The notes: a model not told the origin generated them from the letters alone. A stretch of 64,000 nucleotides of DNA from an uncultured Christensenella sp. (GCA_910583995.1 CAJTYW010000005.1:1-64000); one strand, 5' to 3'. Shown: positions 34,113 to 43,576, counted from the stretch's first letter. Numbers and translations are program-made.

Positions 34113-35192
34113 ATGAAAGTAGAAAAATTGCAGCTTATAAATTTTAGAAATTATAAAAAACAAGATATTGCTTTTGGTGATGGCTTGAATATTATTATAG
34201 GAAATAACGCAAGCGGCAAGACAAATATGGTGGAGAGTATATATTACAGCGGACTTGGCAAATCACCACGCACTTTTCAGGATAAAGAACTTATAAAATG
34301 GGAAGAAGATTTTGCATATATAAAGCTACTTTTAGCTAAAAAATTTAGAAAACATATAATAGAGATTCATATTGATAAACAAGGCAAAAAGAGAATAGCA
34401 ATTGACAGCATACCTGTAAGAAAAATAAGCGAACTTATAGGATTATTGAATGTGGTTTATTTTAGTCCAGACGAACTTGATATTATAAAAGAATCACCAG
34501 TGCTAAGAAGAAATTTTTTAAATATAAGCCTTTCACAGCAAAAAAAGAGTTATTATTCTGCCTTAGTTAGGTATAACAAAGTTTTAGCACAAAGAAATAA
34601 ACTTTTAAAAACAGAATACAATGTAAATATTATAAAAGAGACATTGCCTATATGGGATATGCAGCTTGCAGAAATCGGGGCAGATATTATTGCTGAGAGA
34701 TATGAGTTTTGCAAAAAAATGCAAGAGATAATAAAGGTAATTCATAGTGATTTAACTGGTGGGGAAGAAAATTTGCTTTTGGAGTATGAAAGCAAAATTG
34801 ATTTTGATAATAAAGAAAGTATGAAAAAGCAATTATTAAGCTTATTGCAAAATTCCATAGAAAAGGATATAAATTTAAGATATACTACAGTCGGTTGTCA
34901 CAGAGACGATATTTCAATCAAAATAAATGGGGTAGAAGTAAGAAAGTTTGGCTCACAAGGACAAAAAAGAACAACAGCATTATCTTTGAAACTTGCAGAA
35001 GTGAAACTTTTTGAAATGGAAACAGGCGAAAAACCAATTTTGATATTAGACGATGTTTTAAGCGAACTTGATAATAAAAGACAAACTAAACTACTTGAGA
35101 ATATACAAAATATACAAACACTTCTTACTTGTGCAGAATATCAAGGAAAAAGTGATGTAATGATAAAAGTAAAAGACGGACAAATAGAATGA
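34113..35192 (+). CDS. recF: DNA replication and repair protein RecF
   Basis: 359 residues. Walker A IIIGNNASGKTNMVES, the family block YYSGLGKSPRT, the ABC-type signature GSQGQKRTTALSLKLAE and Walker B ILILDDVLSELD. It loads RecA at gapped DNA. No ribosome site; predicted leaderless from the promoter at 34078-34106. It is divergent from dnaA with 136 bp between, whereas recF normally follows dnaN on the same strand. Confidence 0.96.
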   Translation: MKVEKLQLINFRNYKKQDIAFGDGLNIIIGNNASGKTNMVESIYYSGLGKSPRTFQDKELIKWEEDFAYIKLLLAKKFRKHIIEIHIDKQGKKRIAIDSIPVRKISELIGLLNVVYFSPDELDIIKESPVLRRNFLNISLSQQKKSYYSALVRYNKVLAQRNKLLKTEYNVNIIKETLPIWDMQLAEIGADIIAERYEFCKKMQEIIKVIHSDLTGGEENLLLEYESKIDFDNKESMKKQLLSLLQNSIEKDINLRYTTVGCHRDDISIKINGVEVRKFGSQGQKRTTALSLKLAEVKLFEMETGEKPILILDDVLSELDNKRQTKLLENIQNIQTLLTCAEYQGKSDVMIKVKDGQIE

Positions 35193-35226
35193 AAAATACT
35201 AAATTTTGATAAATTTAGTATTTTTT
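35192..35226 (+). terminator. terminator after recF
   Basis: A 15-bp AT-rich perfect stem (AAAAATACTAAATTT / AAATTTAGTATTTTT) with a 4-nt loop, overlapping the recF stop. Confidence 0.8.
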
Positions 35227-35388
35227 GTTTTTTAAATAAATATAATTTTTTTGGCTAATAGATTTTTATTAAAAGTAATATAATCAAATTTATATATATT
35301 AAGATAACAAAAAGTAATGCTAAAATACAAAAAGCAAAATTGATAAAATTTTAACTATAAAAAATTGAAAAAATTTGCAATTACACTC

Positions 35389-35405
35389 CAAAAATCGGTA
35401 TGTTT
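35389..35405 (+). repeat. dispersed intergenic word, copy f
   Basis: CAAAAATCGGTATGTTT at the convergent junction between recF and the yyaC-like gene. Confidence 0.65.
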
Positions 35406-35866
35406 TAAAATTTAGCGATTTTTTTGTTAATATAAAAATTGTCAGAGATAGTAATAAGTAAGTCAGTAATTTTTTCTACTAACTCGTCAACTACGCTATC
35501 ACTTGCAAATTTAAGTTCGTCAAAAGCAGGCTTTTTAATATCGCCTACTTGCCCTAAAATACCTATATTTCCTATACTTGCAAGGCTTTTACCTATAGCT
35601 TTACCCGGCAAAATACCTTGCTTTGTTAGTTTGATTGAGCCAATTTCTTTCTTGTTTCCCAATGCACAATCTACAGCAATAACAAAATCGTTTTTGTGGC
35701 AACATTTTATGTGATTATAAAAAGTTGCATAGTTTAATGCTGTTATAGGATTAGTACTTGTTCCGTATACAAAAGCGTTGATATTATGTTTTAAAAGGGC
35801 ATCTCCGACTCTTGGTGCAACGCTGTCTCCTTTAACTTTTGGAGTGCCAATACAACAAATTACCAT
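35405..35866 (-). CDS. yyaC: YyaC-like sporulation protein (DUF1256)
   Basis: 153 residues. It matches the YyaC/DUF1256 pattern: CIGTPKVKGDSVAPRVG, VYGTSTNPITALN, FVIAVDCALGNKKEIGSI, GILPGKAIGKSL and NIGILGQVG. Family members resemble the GPR/HybD peptidase fold and are expressed in sporulation. yyaC sits near parB in Bacillus subtilis, so its origin-proximal place is conserved. The ATG at 35866 has GAGG at 8 nt; a GTG at 35872 is too close to that site. Confidence 0.8.
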   Translation of the reverse strand: MVICCIGTPKVKGDSVAPRVGDALLKHNINAFVYGTSTNPITALNYATFYNHIKCCHKNDFVIAVDCALGNKKEIGSIKLTKQGILPGKAIGKSLASIGNIGILGQVGDIKKPAFDELKFASDSVVDELVEKITDLLITISDNFYINKKIAKF

Positions 35867-35886
35867 ATTCACCTCAAAAAAATATT

Positions 35887-35903
35887 CAAAAATCAGTATT
35901 AAT
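35887..35903 (+). repeat. dispersed intergenic word, copy g
   Basis: CAAAAATCAGTATTAAT in the divergent region between the yyaC-like gene and cvpA; one mismatch in the core. Confidence 0.5.
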
Positions 35904-36062
35904 TATATGTTGATATGTTAATTATTGCTAAAAATTGGGAATAAATTCATTATAATTAAATTTTTTTAATAAAAAAGCATAAAATATATTGCTTTTATAA
36001 AAAAAATAGTGTAGAATAGTAAATGTAATAAAATACACTAAAGCAAGAAAAAAGGAGATATT

Positions 36063-36647
36063 ATGTTTAGTTCACTTATTGGTGCTATGGCTATTGAGAA
36101 TTTGGCATTTGATTTGGCTATTGCTGCTATTCTTGTATTATACTTCTTGTGGGGTTTCTTTAAAGGATTTGCTAAGCCGCTTACTGCTATTATCAGTTGG
36201 GCTGTTATCATACTATTAGTTTACTTTGGCGGCAATTTCTTAGGGGAATTGATTGTTGGTAGAACAGGCTTAGAGCCACAAGTTCTTGAGTTATTGCAAA
36301 AATTCGTTGATGCACAACAAGCTCTTGCAATTGTAAAATATGTAGGATTAGCTATAGCTGCTGTTTGTATCTTCATTGTTGTAAAACTAATTACTTTTAT
36401 CATAAATATTGTTATTAAAAGAGCAAGAAGGGCTCATCGTAAGTCTGCTTTGGACAGAATTTTCGGTGGTTTACTAAACCTTGTAAAAGGTGCTTTGTGG
36501 GTATGTATTATTTTGGCAATACTTGCTCCACTTGCAGAAATATTGGGAATTGCAGAAATTTCAAATATGATTTCAGGTAGTACAGTAACAAAATATATTG
36601 TACAATACAACCCAATAACATTATTATTCAATGTTATAGTTAAGTAA
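36063..36647 (+). CDS. CvpA family membrane protein
   Basis: 194 residues with four membrane segments (about 15-35, 38-56, 90-115, 132-152). The GFFKGFAKPL segment after helix 1 and the RIFGGLLNLVKGALW segment match the CvpA pattern (G-x-x-R/K-G, then D-x-x-L/F-G-x-x-x-G-x-x-x-G). Role in Firmicutes is unclear (colicin V production or stress). A strong GGAG precedes the ATG; terminator at 36657-36682. Monocistronic. Confidence 0.85.
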   Translation: MFSSLIGAMAIENLAFDLAIAAILVLYFLWGFFKGFAKPLTAIISWAVIILLVYFGGNFLGELIVGRTGLEPQVLELLQKFVDAQQALAIVKYVGLAIAAVCIFIVVKLITFIINIVIKRARRAHRKSALDRIFGGLLNLVKGALWVCIILAILAPLAEILGIAEISNMISGSTVTKYIVQYNPITLLFNVIVK

Positions 36648-36656
36648 TCAAAATTT

Positions 36657-36682
36657 AAAAGCCCCGCACAGCGGGGCTTTTT
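36657..36682 (+). terminator. terminator after cvpA
   Basis: A GC-rich perfect 11-bp stem (AAAAGCCCCGC / GCGGGGCTTTT) with a 3-nt loop. Confidence 0.93.
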
Positions 36683-36846
36683 TCTACGCAAAAATAGTGA
36701 AAGATATTTGATAAAACAAAGTTTACTAAATTAAAATAGTAATTAAAAAGTGATTTTTAAAATTAATTATAGCCAAAATTTAAAAGAATATTGACTAAAA
36801 TCAAGCTTTTATGATATAATAACTAAAACAAAATAAAAGGTAAAAT

Positions 36847-37572
36847 ATGGTTGCAATAGTAACAGGCGGAGCAAAAGGTATAGGCAGAGAGATTGTAAAA
36901 AACTTGGTAGCAGAAGGCTACAAAGTTGCTTTTTGCTATAACAAAAGCGAAAGTGATGCACTAAGCTTGTGCAAGCAATTAAATGATAACAGCAATTTAA
37001 ATTGTATTGCAGTTAAATGCGATGTTCGAAGTTACGATAATATAAAAGCTTTTGTTAAACAAACAATAGATGTTTTTGGCAGCATAGATGTTGTAGTAAA
37101 CAATGCAGGGCTTGCAAACTATGATTTATTAATAGATTTAAAATTAAACGACTGGCGAAATATTATGTCAGTTAATCTTGATAGCGTTTTTTATATGTGC
37201 AGAGAATGTGTGCCGTATATGCTTGAAAAAGGCGGTAGTATAATAAATATATCAAGTGTATGGGGAATTTACGGGGCAGCGTGCGAAGTAGCTTACTCAA
37301 GCTCAAAAGCAGGCGTTATAGGCTTGACAAAAGCGTTAGCACAGGAAGTTGGAGGTAATAACATAAGAGTAAATTGTTTAGCTCCAGGGGCAATCGATAC
37401 AGATATGAATAAATGTCACTCAAAAGAAACTATAGAAGATATAGTATACAGGACACCGCTAAACAAAATTGGCGAAACAAAAGATATTGCAGATATCGTA
37501 GTATATCTAGCATCTTCAAAATCAAAATTTATTACCGGACAAGTTATTGAAGTATCCGGTGGATTTAAATAA
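36847..37572 (+). CDS. short-chain dehydrogenase/reductase, FabG-like
   Basis: 241 residues, a classical SDR. Cofactor loop TGGAKGIG, NNAG motif, catalytic Ser in NISSVWG and the Y-x-x-x-K pair in VAYSSSKAG; it ends in SGGFK as FabG-type enzymes do. It could be a 3-oxoacyl-ACP reductase, but no fatty acid genes are near, and a divergent role is possible. AAAAGG lies before the ATG. It begins a run with rplI (14-bp gap) and upp. Confidence 0.88.
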   Translation: MVAIVTGGAKGIGREIVKNLVAEGYKVAFCYNKSESDALSLCKQLNDNSNLNCIAVKCDVRSYDNIKAFVKQTIDVFGSIDVVVNNAGLANYDLLIDLKLNDWRNIMSVNLDSVFYMCRECVPYMLEKGGSIINISSVWGIYGAACEVAYSSSKAGVIGLTKALAQEVGGNNIRVNCLAPGAIDTDMNKCHSKETIEDIVYRTPLNKIGETKDIADIVVYLASSKSKFITGQVIEVSGGFK

Positions 37573-37586
37573 AAGGAGAGAGAAAA

Positions 37587-38030
37587 ATGAAAGTTTTATT
37601 GTTACAAGATGTTAAGGCACAAGGCAAAAAAGGCGATATAATTGAAGTGAGCGACGGATATGCCAAAAACTTTTTGATTAAAAAGAAAATGGCAGTTCAA
37701 GCAACAAATCAAGTTATAAATGAGACAAATCAAAAAAAGGCAAGTGAACAAAGAAGGTTGGAAGTAGAGAAGCAAGAAGCAATAAAACTTGCTGAAAGAT
37801 TAAATGGCAATACAATTATTGTTGAGATTGCTTGCGGTGAAAATGGCAAAATGTTTGGCTCAGTAACAGCAAAAGAAATAAGCGAAGGCTTGCTAAAAAG
37901 CGGATATGATATTGATAAAAAGAAAATCAATATCAAAGAACCTATTAAAGCGTTTGGAATATTTAGCGTAGAAGTTAAAGTTTATGCAAATGTAAATGCA
38001 ACAATCAATGTAAATGTAGTAAAAAAGTAA
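37587..38030 (+). CDS. rplI: 50S ribosomal protein bL9
   Basis: 147 residues with the signature MKVLLLQDVKAQGKKGDIIEV and GYAKNFLIKKKMA, a connecting helix, and the C-terminal domain. AAGGAG before the ATG. rplI normally lies near dnaC and the origin in Firmicutes. Confidence 0.97.
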   Translation: MKVLLLQDVKAQGKKGDIIEVSDGYAKNFLIKKKMAVQATNQVINETNQKKASEQRRLEVEKQEAIKLAERLNGNTIIVEIACGENGKMFGSVTAKEISEGLLKSGYDIDKKKINIKEPIKAFGIFSVEVKVYANVNATINVNVVKK

Positions 38031-38042
38031 CAGAAGGTATTT

Positions 38043-38672
38043 ATGGAAAAGGTACATTTGATAAATCATATTTTAATAGACCATAAAATTGCAATATTAA
38101 GAGACGAAAACACTAAATGCAAACAATTTCGTGAAGTGGTGGAAGAAATAGCTATGCTTGAAACATTGGAAGTGCTAAAAGATGCACCAACAAAAACAAT
38201 AAGCGTTAAAACTCCGCTTGAGATTGTAGAGCAAAAAGTTATTATGGAAAACAGCATTGTAATAGTGCCAATATTGCGTGCAGGACTTGGTATGGTAAAC
38301 GGCGTTACAGCAATGTTGCCGTCTGTTAAAGTCGGACATATCGGTATTGCAAGAAATGAAGAAACTTTGGAACCAATAGAGTATATGTGCAAACTACCAA
38401 AGAATATAGAAAACAAAATGGTAATTGTGCTTGACCCTATGCTTGCAACAGGCGGTTCTGCTTGTGCAGCAATTCAAGCTTTAAAAGATAGGGGTGTAAC
38501 AAATATAAAAATGCTTAATATTTTAGGTGTACCTGAAGGTATAAAAAAAGTGACGGAAACACATCCCGATGTAGATATTTATATTGCTAAAATAGATAGA
38601 TGCCTTAATGAAAAAGGTTATATTCTACCAGGATTAGGTGATGCAGGGGACAGAATATTTGGAACAAAATAA
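38043..38672 (+). CDS. upp: uracil phosphoribosyltransferase
   Basis: 209 residues, full length. The PRPP loop is VIVLDPMLATGGS, preceded by the ILRAGLGMV block; the C-terminus reads YILPGLGDAGDRIFGTK, which binds uracil. It salvages uracil to UMP. It starts 12 bp after rplI with AAGG as ribosome site. Terminator at 38677-38710. Confidence 0.97.
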   Translation: MEKVHLINHILIDHKIAILRDENTKCKQFREVVEEIAMLETLEVLKDAPTKTISVKTPLEIVEQKVIMENSIVIVPILRAGLGMVNGVTAMLPSVKVGHIGIARNEETLEPIEYMCKLPKNIENKMVIVLDPMLATGGSACAAIQALKDRGVTNIKMLNILGVPEGIKKVTETHPDVDIYIAKIDRCLNEKGYILPGLGDAGDRIFGTK

Positions 38673-38676
38673 ATTT

Positions 38677-38710
38677 AAAATATCCGCTAAAAATAGCGGA
38701 TATTTTTTTA
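38677..38710 (+). terminator. terminator after upp
   Basis: A perfect 13-bp stem (AAAATATCCGCTA / TAGCGGATATTTT) with a 4-nt loop and T run. Confidence 0.9.
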
Positions 38711-38722
38711 TTAATACAACAA

Positions 38723-38748
38723 AAAAGGAGTGCAAACGCACTCCTTTT
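38723..38748 (-). terminator. terminator of the glycoside operon
   Basis: A perfect 11-bp stem (AAAAGGAGTGC / GCACTCCTTTT) with a 4-nt loop, placed back to back with the upp terminator. Confidence 0.88.
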
Positions 38749-38753
38749 AGTGA

Positions 38754-40784
38754 TTATTTTTTTGATATGTTAAAAGTAAACATTGCGTTTTCTTCATACC
38801 ATAGCGGGAAATTGGTTGACCATAAGTTATCGTGTAGTATATATGTTATACCATAGTCTTTTATGTTAGCAACATTATTGTCAAACTTCATAATATCATT
38901 GCCACTTGACGATATCAAAGGACACTCACAAGACATAATTTCGAAGTTTATATTTTCACCTTCAAATTGAGTCTTTTCGACTACGGAAAGTTTACGCCCA
39001 CCATAGCTTATAACTGAATTAGGGTCGATTTTCGTGCCGATTTTAACATAATTCACATTATTAAACTGCGGATAAAAATGTACTCCCGTACTTTCGGTAA
39101 AGCGTACAGCGTCTTTATTATTCCAAATCAATTTAATGTCAAGACCATTGTTTGATAATGTATATTCACAAGATATATTGCGTGGTGTTCCCGCTTTTTC
39201 ACACAATAATTTCTCACACTCAAAAATTGCAGTAATAGTGGTTTTGTCCGCAGTTTTTTCTATTTGACTTTTAATAATTTTGTAAAAATATATGCCTTGC
39301 GGGTATTTATCTTTGCCTTTAAGTCCTGGCATTAGATTATCTGACACTGCCCATTGTAGGTGGTGACGCATATAGTTATCGCTATAGTATTTATAGTCTT
39401 TTGCACCATAAGTATGGTAAGTTATCAATGGGTTGTCTTTTGCACAAGTTAATAAATCGTCTTTATAATAAAGTGTAACGCCACCATTATTATTAATCTG
39501 CAATGTATAATCAAAAGCATTAATTTTGTCGCCGTAATTATAACTATTGTCTGTAGTTATTTTAGCTATATTGTCAGGCCGTAAAGCTGATAGTTTTTGC
39601 AAAGCTTGAGTTTTTAAATCGGGTGGCAGACAATTTACTGCATTCTCTATATACTGGCGTTGTTCTTGCCAGCTTTTTTCTATTTGAGAATACCTATAAT
39701 GTTTGTCTCCAAAAATATTAGTTATAAAAGCCATAAAACGGAAAGGGAAGTCTCCAAATATGTTTTTAGGTCTAACGATATCTTTTGCACGCGCTTTTAT
39801 GAATCTATCTTTTGTATAATTTTCTGTATCACAAAAATGCACTTTGCTATCTTGTCCCCAAGTATGCTCGCAAATACATAGCAAATTGTCAGCAAAAAGC
39901 TCATATTCTTTGCTACTTTTATCAAGTTTACCACTCTTAAGCCATTCGTTTTTTAGCTGTAATAAAGTGCGAAAGCAAGCTACTTTGTATGGGTCAGTTG
40001 CAACGCCGTGTATCCAAGTATCGCCGATTTCTTCAGTAACGACAGGTAGTTTATCTCGTACTGCCCATAAACTTTCTGCAATATCGTCCAATCTACCTGC
40101 AGCAACTTTGTAATCAGGATATTTTTTTTGCAATCTATCAATAGTTTTTAAAATATTATTACTACTATCTGTGCCGTGGTTATCTGCCGCATTGTCAAAA
40201 TATAATATTTCATCTATGTAAGGACATTTAAATTCTCCACCATATCCGTCAGCATAAATTACAACAACTTCGTACCCGTCACATTTCCACAAAAAGCATT
40301 CGGGTACTTGTGGGTAAGCACTAGCAGTGTTTATACCAATATGTAGTAGTTTAATTCCATTTTGGGCAAGTAGTGGAACAATTGCTTTAGTATGTCCGGG
40401 TACATCTGTCATTTTTGCAGCAATAGTAGTGTAGCCGCTAATTTTATCAAGTTTTTTTGCAATGGAAAGATTATATTCAAGCAAATCTTTATCCATAAGT
40501 TCAGAATGAGTGGTAAAAGCTAAGCCGTGTGGAGCTATATTTCCGTCCTTTAAAGCTTTTTCAGTCATATTTTTTATATCTTCTCTGCCACATTCTAAAC
40601 ACTCTTTTATAAGCCACGAACCTGTTGTCCAAACATATTTTTTTGTTCCGTAATTATTAAGCTTTTCTGCTAGCTCAATAGCTTTGGGAATAAATTGTGT
40701 TATGTATTTTTCCTTTATTTTGTGAGCATAGTCGGTAAACCCCAAATCAAGGTGAGTTTTAGATACAATAAATAAATTTTTCAT
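38754..40784 (-). CDS. DUF5054 family, GH38-like glycosidase
   Basis: 676 residues. The start NLFIVSKTHLDLGFTDYAHK matches DUF5054 proteins, which carry a glycosidase-38-like N-terminal barrel with a metal-binding H-x-D pair. Further markers are TDVPGHTKAIVPLL (a D of the metal site) and a beta-rich C-terminal half. No signal peptide, so it works in the cytoplasm. Alpha-mannosidase-like activity is plausible but untested for this family. It is the last gene of the operon GH36 - symporter - DUF5054, with an ATG preceded by GGGAGAAAATT. Confidence 0.8.
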   Translation of the reverse strand: MKNLFIVSKTHLDLGFTDYAHKIKEKYITQFIPKAIELAEKLNNYGTKKYVWTTGSWLIKECLECGREDIKNMTEKALKDGNIAPHGLAFTTHSELMDKDLLEYNLSIAKKLDKISGYTTIAAKMTDVPGHTKAIVPLLAQNGIKLLHIGINTASAYPQVPECFLWKCDGYEVVVIYADGYGGEFKCPYIDEILYFDNAADNHGTDSSNNILKTIDRLQKKYPDYKVAAGRLDDIAESLWAVRDKLPVVTEEIGDTWIHGVATDPYKVACFRTLLQLKNEWLKSGKLDKSSKEYELFADNLLCICEHTWGQDSKVHFCDTENYTKDRFIKARAKDIVRPKNIFGDFPFRFMAFITNIFGDKHYRYSQIEKSWQEQRQYIENAVNCLPPDLKTQALQKLSALRPDNIAKITTDNSYNYGDKINAFDYTLQINNNGGVTLYYKDDLLTCAKDNPLITYHTYGAKDYKYYSDNYMRHHLQWAVSDNLMPGLKGKDKYPQGIYFYKIIKSQIEKTADKTTITAIFECEKLLCEKAGTPRNISCEYTLSNNGLDIKLIWNNKDAVRFTESTGVHFYPQFNNVNYVKIGTKIDPNSVISYGGRKLSVVEKTQFEGENINFEIMSCECPLISSSGNDIMKFDNNVANIKDYGITYILHDNLWSTNFPLWYEENAMFTFNISKK

Positions 40785-40861
40785 AATTTTCTCCCTAAAT
40801 AAAAGAGTTGCAAAAGGGAAGTGAAAGATTTCTTTTCCGATTATGCAACTCGTTTTATTAA

Positions 40862-43510
40862 TTATTCAGCATTTACAGCATTCAATGCTTCTTCAAAAAG
40901 TTGTTTTTCAAAAGCTTCTTTTGCCAAAACATTCAACCATAATTTAATGCTTTGAGACTTGTGTTTAGCGGCAACAATAGCATTGTTTTTGTCTTGAACG
41001 ATTTGTTTTTTCATAGCCTTCAATTTGTTTGCAGTAGCAATTTCTTTTTTAAGAGCATCTTTCTTTGTATTGAAGTCAATTGAAATTTGGCTGATTGCAG
41101 AAGAGTGTGCAAAATTTATGCGGTCTATTTTGTTTGTAAGTTCAGACTTTTTGCGGTTATACTCTTTTGTTAAACTACGTTTTTCAGCTTTAGCTGCCTT
41201 TTTCATTTCTTTAATAGAAGCGGTAATTTCAGCTTTTGCACTATCGTCTTTTGCAACTTTTAACTTTGCTTCAAGATTAGCAAGTTCTGTGCAAGTTACT
41301 TTGTTATAGTTGTCATTATATTCTGCAACTTTAACTTTTTGTTCTTCTTTTAAGCTAACAAGTTGTTGTTTTAAGCTTGCAATAGTTGCTTTATCATCTT
41401 CAAAGCGAGCGATTTCACTAGCACGTTTTTCTAATTTTTCTGCTTTGTATATTTTGGTTTTTTCTTTGCAAGCTGCTTTTATTTGAGCAACTTCTGCCTT
41501 GTATTGATTAACAATCTCTTTGTCGCCAAGCAACTTTTTGTATTCGTCTAGTTTTTGAGCATATTCTGCTTTAGCGTTAGCGATATCTATTTTAGCTTTA
41601 GCAACAATTTCTTCGTGTTCTGCTTTAGCAGTAACTTTCCAGTCAGCAACAAAAACTTTCTTTCTTGCAGCTAAAGCCTTTTGTTCCGCTACAATATTGG
41701 CAAGAGCTTCCTTTCGTTTAGCTTTAAGCTCAAGATTTCTTGCTTTTTCCTTTTCACGAACAGCTTTTTCAGCATCTTTTTTGCTACCGCCATTGCTAAT
41801 GATTTGAGCTTTCAAAGCTTCAAGTTCTGTAATATAAGCTTGCTTTTCTTCACGCTCTGCTGCAGCTTTTTCTTCTATTCTAGCTTTTTCTTTTTCAGCA
41901 ATAGCAACTTCGGCAAGATGTTCTGCTTCCTGTTTCTCTAAGAAACTATTATATGCAGCTTCAATTTCTTCAGGAGTAGCATTTTCCAAATGATTGTCTG
42001 CAATAACTTTCTTTCTGTCCAAGTTTTCTCTTATAACTGCCATTTTATTTCTGTTTAGGGTAACAAATATAAATGGAATAGCAGCACAAGCACTTGCAAT
42101 TACAACTAGCAGGATTAAATCACCATAAAAAGGATTTCTAATTGCTGGGTCAATAAGCATACTATAATCTGCATTGGCATTAGTAACTGTACCTACATTA
42201 TATTTATTACATATTATAGTAAATGCTAGAGTAGATGCAACAGTACCTAAAGTAGAAATCATTAATTGGAAGTTTTGAGCAAAACCTTCAAGACGAACAT
42301 TATCTCTATCTTGTTGGAAATCAAAGCCGTCGGACATTATGGTGTTTTGAATAATGTATTGTGGACCTAATGCAAAATTGAATAGGAACAAACATATTAA
42401 CATTACTACAACGCCGCTTTTATATGTAAATAGCATTAATAGGGCGGCGGCAGCGTTTAGTGCGTGGAATATTATACCTGAACCACGACTGCCTAGCCAT
42501 TTTATTAAAAGTGGAGCAAGAATGATTCCCGGAGTAAAACCAAAGCTTACAATTGTTTGAACAACACCTTGAATAGCAGTGTTTTGTAATTGAAAGGCAC
42601 AAATCCAAGGCAATAGCAATGTAAGCCAACCTTTAAAACCATCAAAGAACTTGCTTATTGTTACAAGCCAAAACTCTTTATTTTTGCTAAGAAGTTTTAA
42701 ACTAGTAAAGAAGCTAAGCTTGTTTTCTTTAGTTTCTTTAGCTTTAATATTCTCCATTGAGTCAGTGTCAGTTGTACGCTCTTTTGATGTATATAAAACT
42801 ATCAAACCTAAACCAAAACCGATTATTGCAAAGATAGGCATAAATACACGATAAGTCCAAACATTAGTCATTGCTTCTGCTTTAGTTGCAAAACACAAAC
42901 CACAAATTGGTAGTGCCGCTTGAATTATACTAGGTCCAAGATTGCCAAGGAACTCAGAGAAGCCCATTATTTTTGTTCTCTCAGAAGATAGTGGACTTAT
43001 TGTTTGTGAAATACCCATATAAGCATTGTTTAATAATTGTTGAGCAATAATAAAGATATTTAAGAATATACAAAGCATAGTCATCGTTAAAGCTTTGTTA
43101 GGTTGGCCCGCAGGCAATATCCAGCCTGGTATAGGAACAAGCCAAGTAACTCCGATAACTGCAAGAACACACGGTATACCTGCCCAAATCAAGTAAGGCC
43201 TAAATTTACCTATTGGGGTATTGGTTTTATCTTGTAGCCAACTTATAATTGGAGTTTTAAGCACGCCAACACCTACATTTGTGATAAGGAAAAGTATCAT
43301 AATCTCATTAGGCGATAATCCATAAACAATAGCTGTAAACATTACGGTTGCAGCCAAGTTCATAAATGTCAACAATGATGCAAAAGATTTTACGCCCATT
43401 CCGCCAATGCTAAAACCGGCAATCTCCTTATAAGCGACAAATTGTCCCTTTTGCGGCCTTGACCAGTATTTACGCAAAGTCAGAAAGCCTTTTTGTAATT
43501 TTTCTTTCAT
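40862..43510 (-). CDS. GPH-type sugar symporter (MFS) with long coiled-coil C-terminal tail
   Basis: About 882 residues. Residues 1-490 form a 12-helix glycoside-pentoside-hexuronide:cation symporter (typical stretch SWLQDKTNTPIGKFRPYLIW after helix 2, and EFLGNLGPSIIQ). Residues about 490-880, which ordinary GPH symporters lack, are an uninterrupted run of Ala/Lys/Glu-rich helices predicted to form long cytoplasmic coiled coils. The frame is continuous and no internal start with a good ribosome site was noticed, so it is one protein. The start is the ATG at 43510 with GGGAGG; an in-frame TTG at 43522 lies within that ribosome site. It sits between two glycosidase genes and most likely imports their oligosaccharide. 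The tail could scaffold the enzymes or oligomerise the transporter. Confidence 0.88.
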   Translation of the reverse strand: MKEKLQKGFLTLRKYWSRPQKGQFVAYKEIAGFSIGGMGVKSFASLLTFMNLAATVMFTAIVYGLSPNEIMILFLITNVGVGVLKTPIISWLQDKTNTPIGKFRPYLIWAGIPCVLAVIGVTWLVPIPGWILPAGQPNKALTMTMLCIFLNIFIIAQQLLNNAYMGISQTISPLSSERTKIMGFSEFLGNLGPSIIQAALPICGLCFATKAEAMTNVWTYRVFMPIFAIIGFGLGLIVLYTSKERTTDTDSMENIKAKETKENKLSFFTSLKLLSKNKEFWLVTISKFFDGFKGWLTLLLPWICAFQLQNTAIQGVVQTIVSFGFTPGIILAPLLIKWLGSRGSGIIFHALNAAAALLMLFTYKSGVVVMLICLFLFNFALGPQYIIQNTIMSDGFDFQQDRDNVRLEGFAQNFQLMISTLGTVASTLAFTIICNKYNVGTVTNANADYSMLIDPAIRNPFYGDLILLVVIASACAAIPFIFVTLNRNKMAVIRENLDRKKVIADNHLENATPEEIEAAYNSFLEKQEAEHLAEVAIAEKEKARIEEKAAAEREEKQAYITELEALKAQIISNGGSKKDAEKAVREKEKARNLELKAKRKEALANIVAEQKALAARKKVFVADWKVTAKAEHEEIVAKAKIDIANAKAEYAQKLDEYKKLLGDKEIVNQYKAEVAQIKAACKEKTKIYKAEKLEKRASEIARFEDDKATIASLKQQLVSLKEEQKVKVAEYNDNYNKVTCTELANLEAKLKVAKDDSAKAEITASIKEMKKAAKAEKRSLTKEYNRKKSELTNKIDRINFAHSSAISQISIDFNTKKDALKKEIATANKLKAMKKQIVQDKNNAIVAAKHKSQSIKLWLNVLAKEAFEKQLFEEALNAVNAE

Positions 43511-43576
43511 AATTCCTCCCAAAATTTTTAATCAAAAATATTTTTCTTTAAAAATAAATTTTTGCTTTTTTAATCA

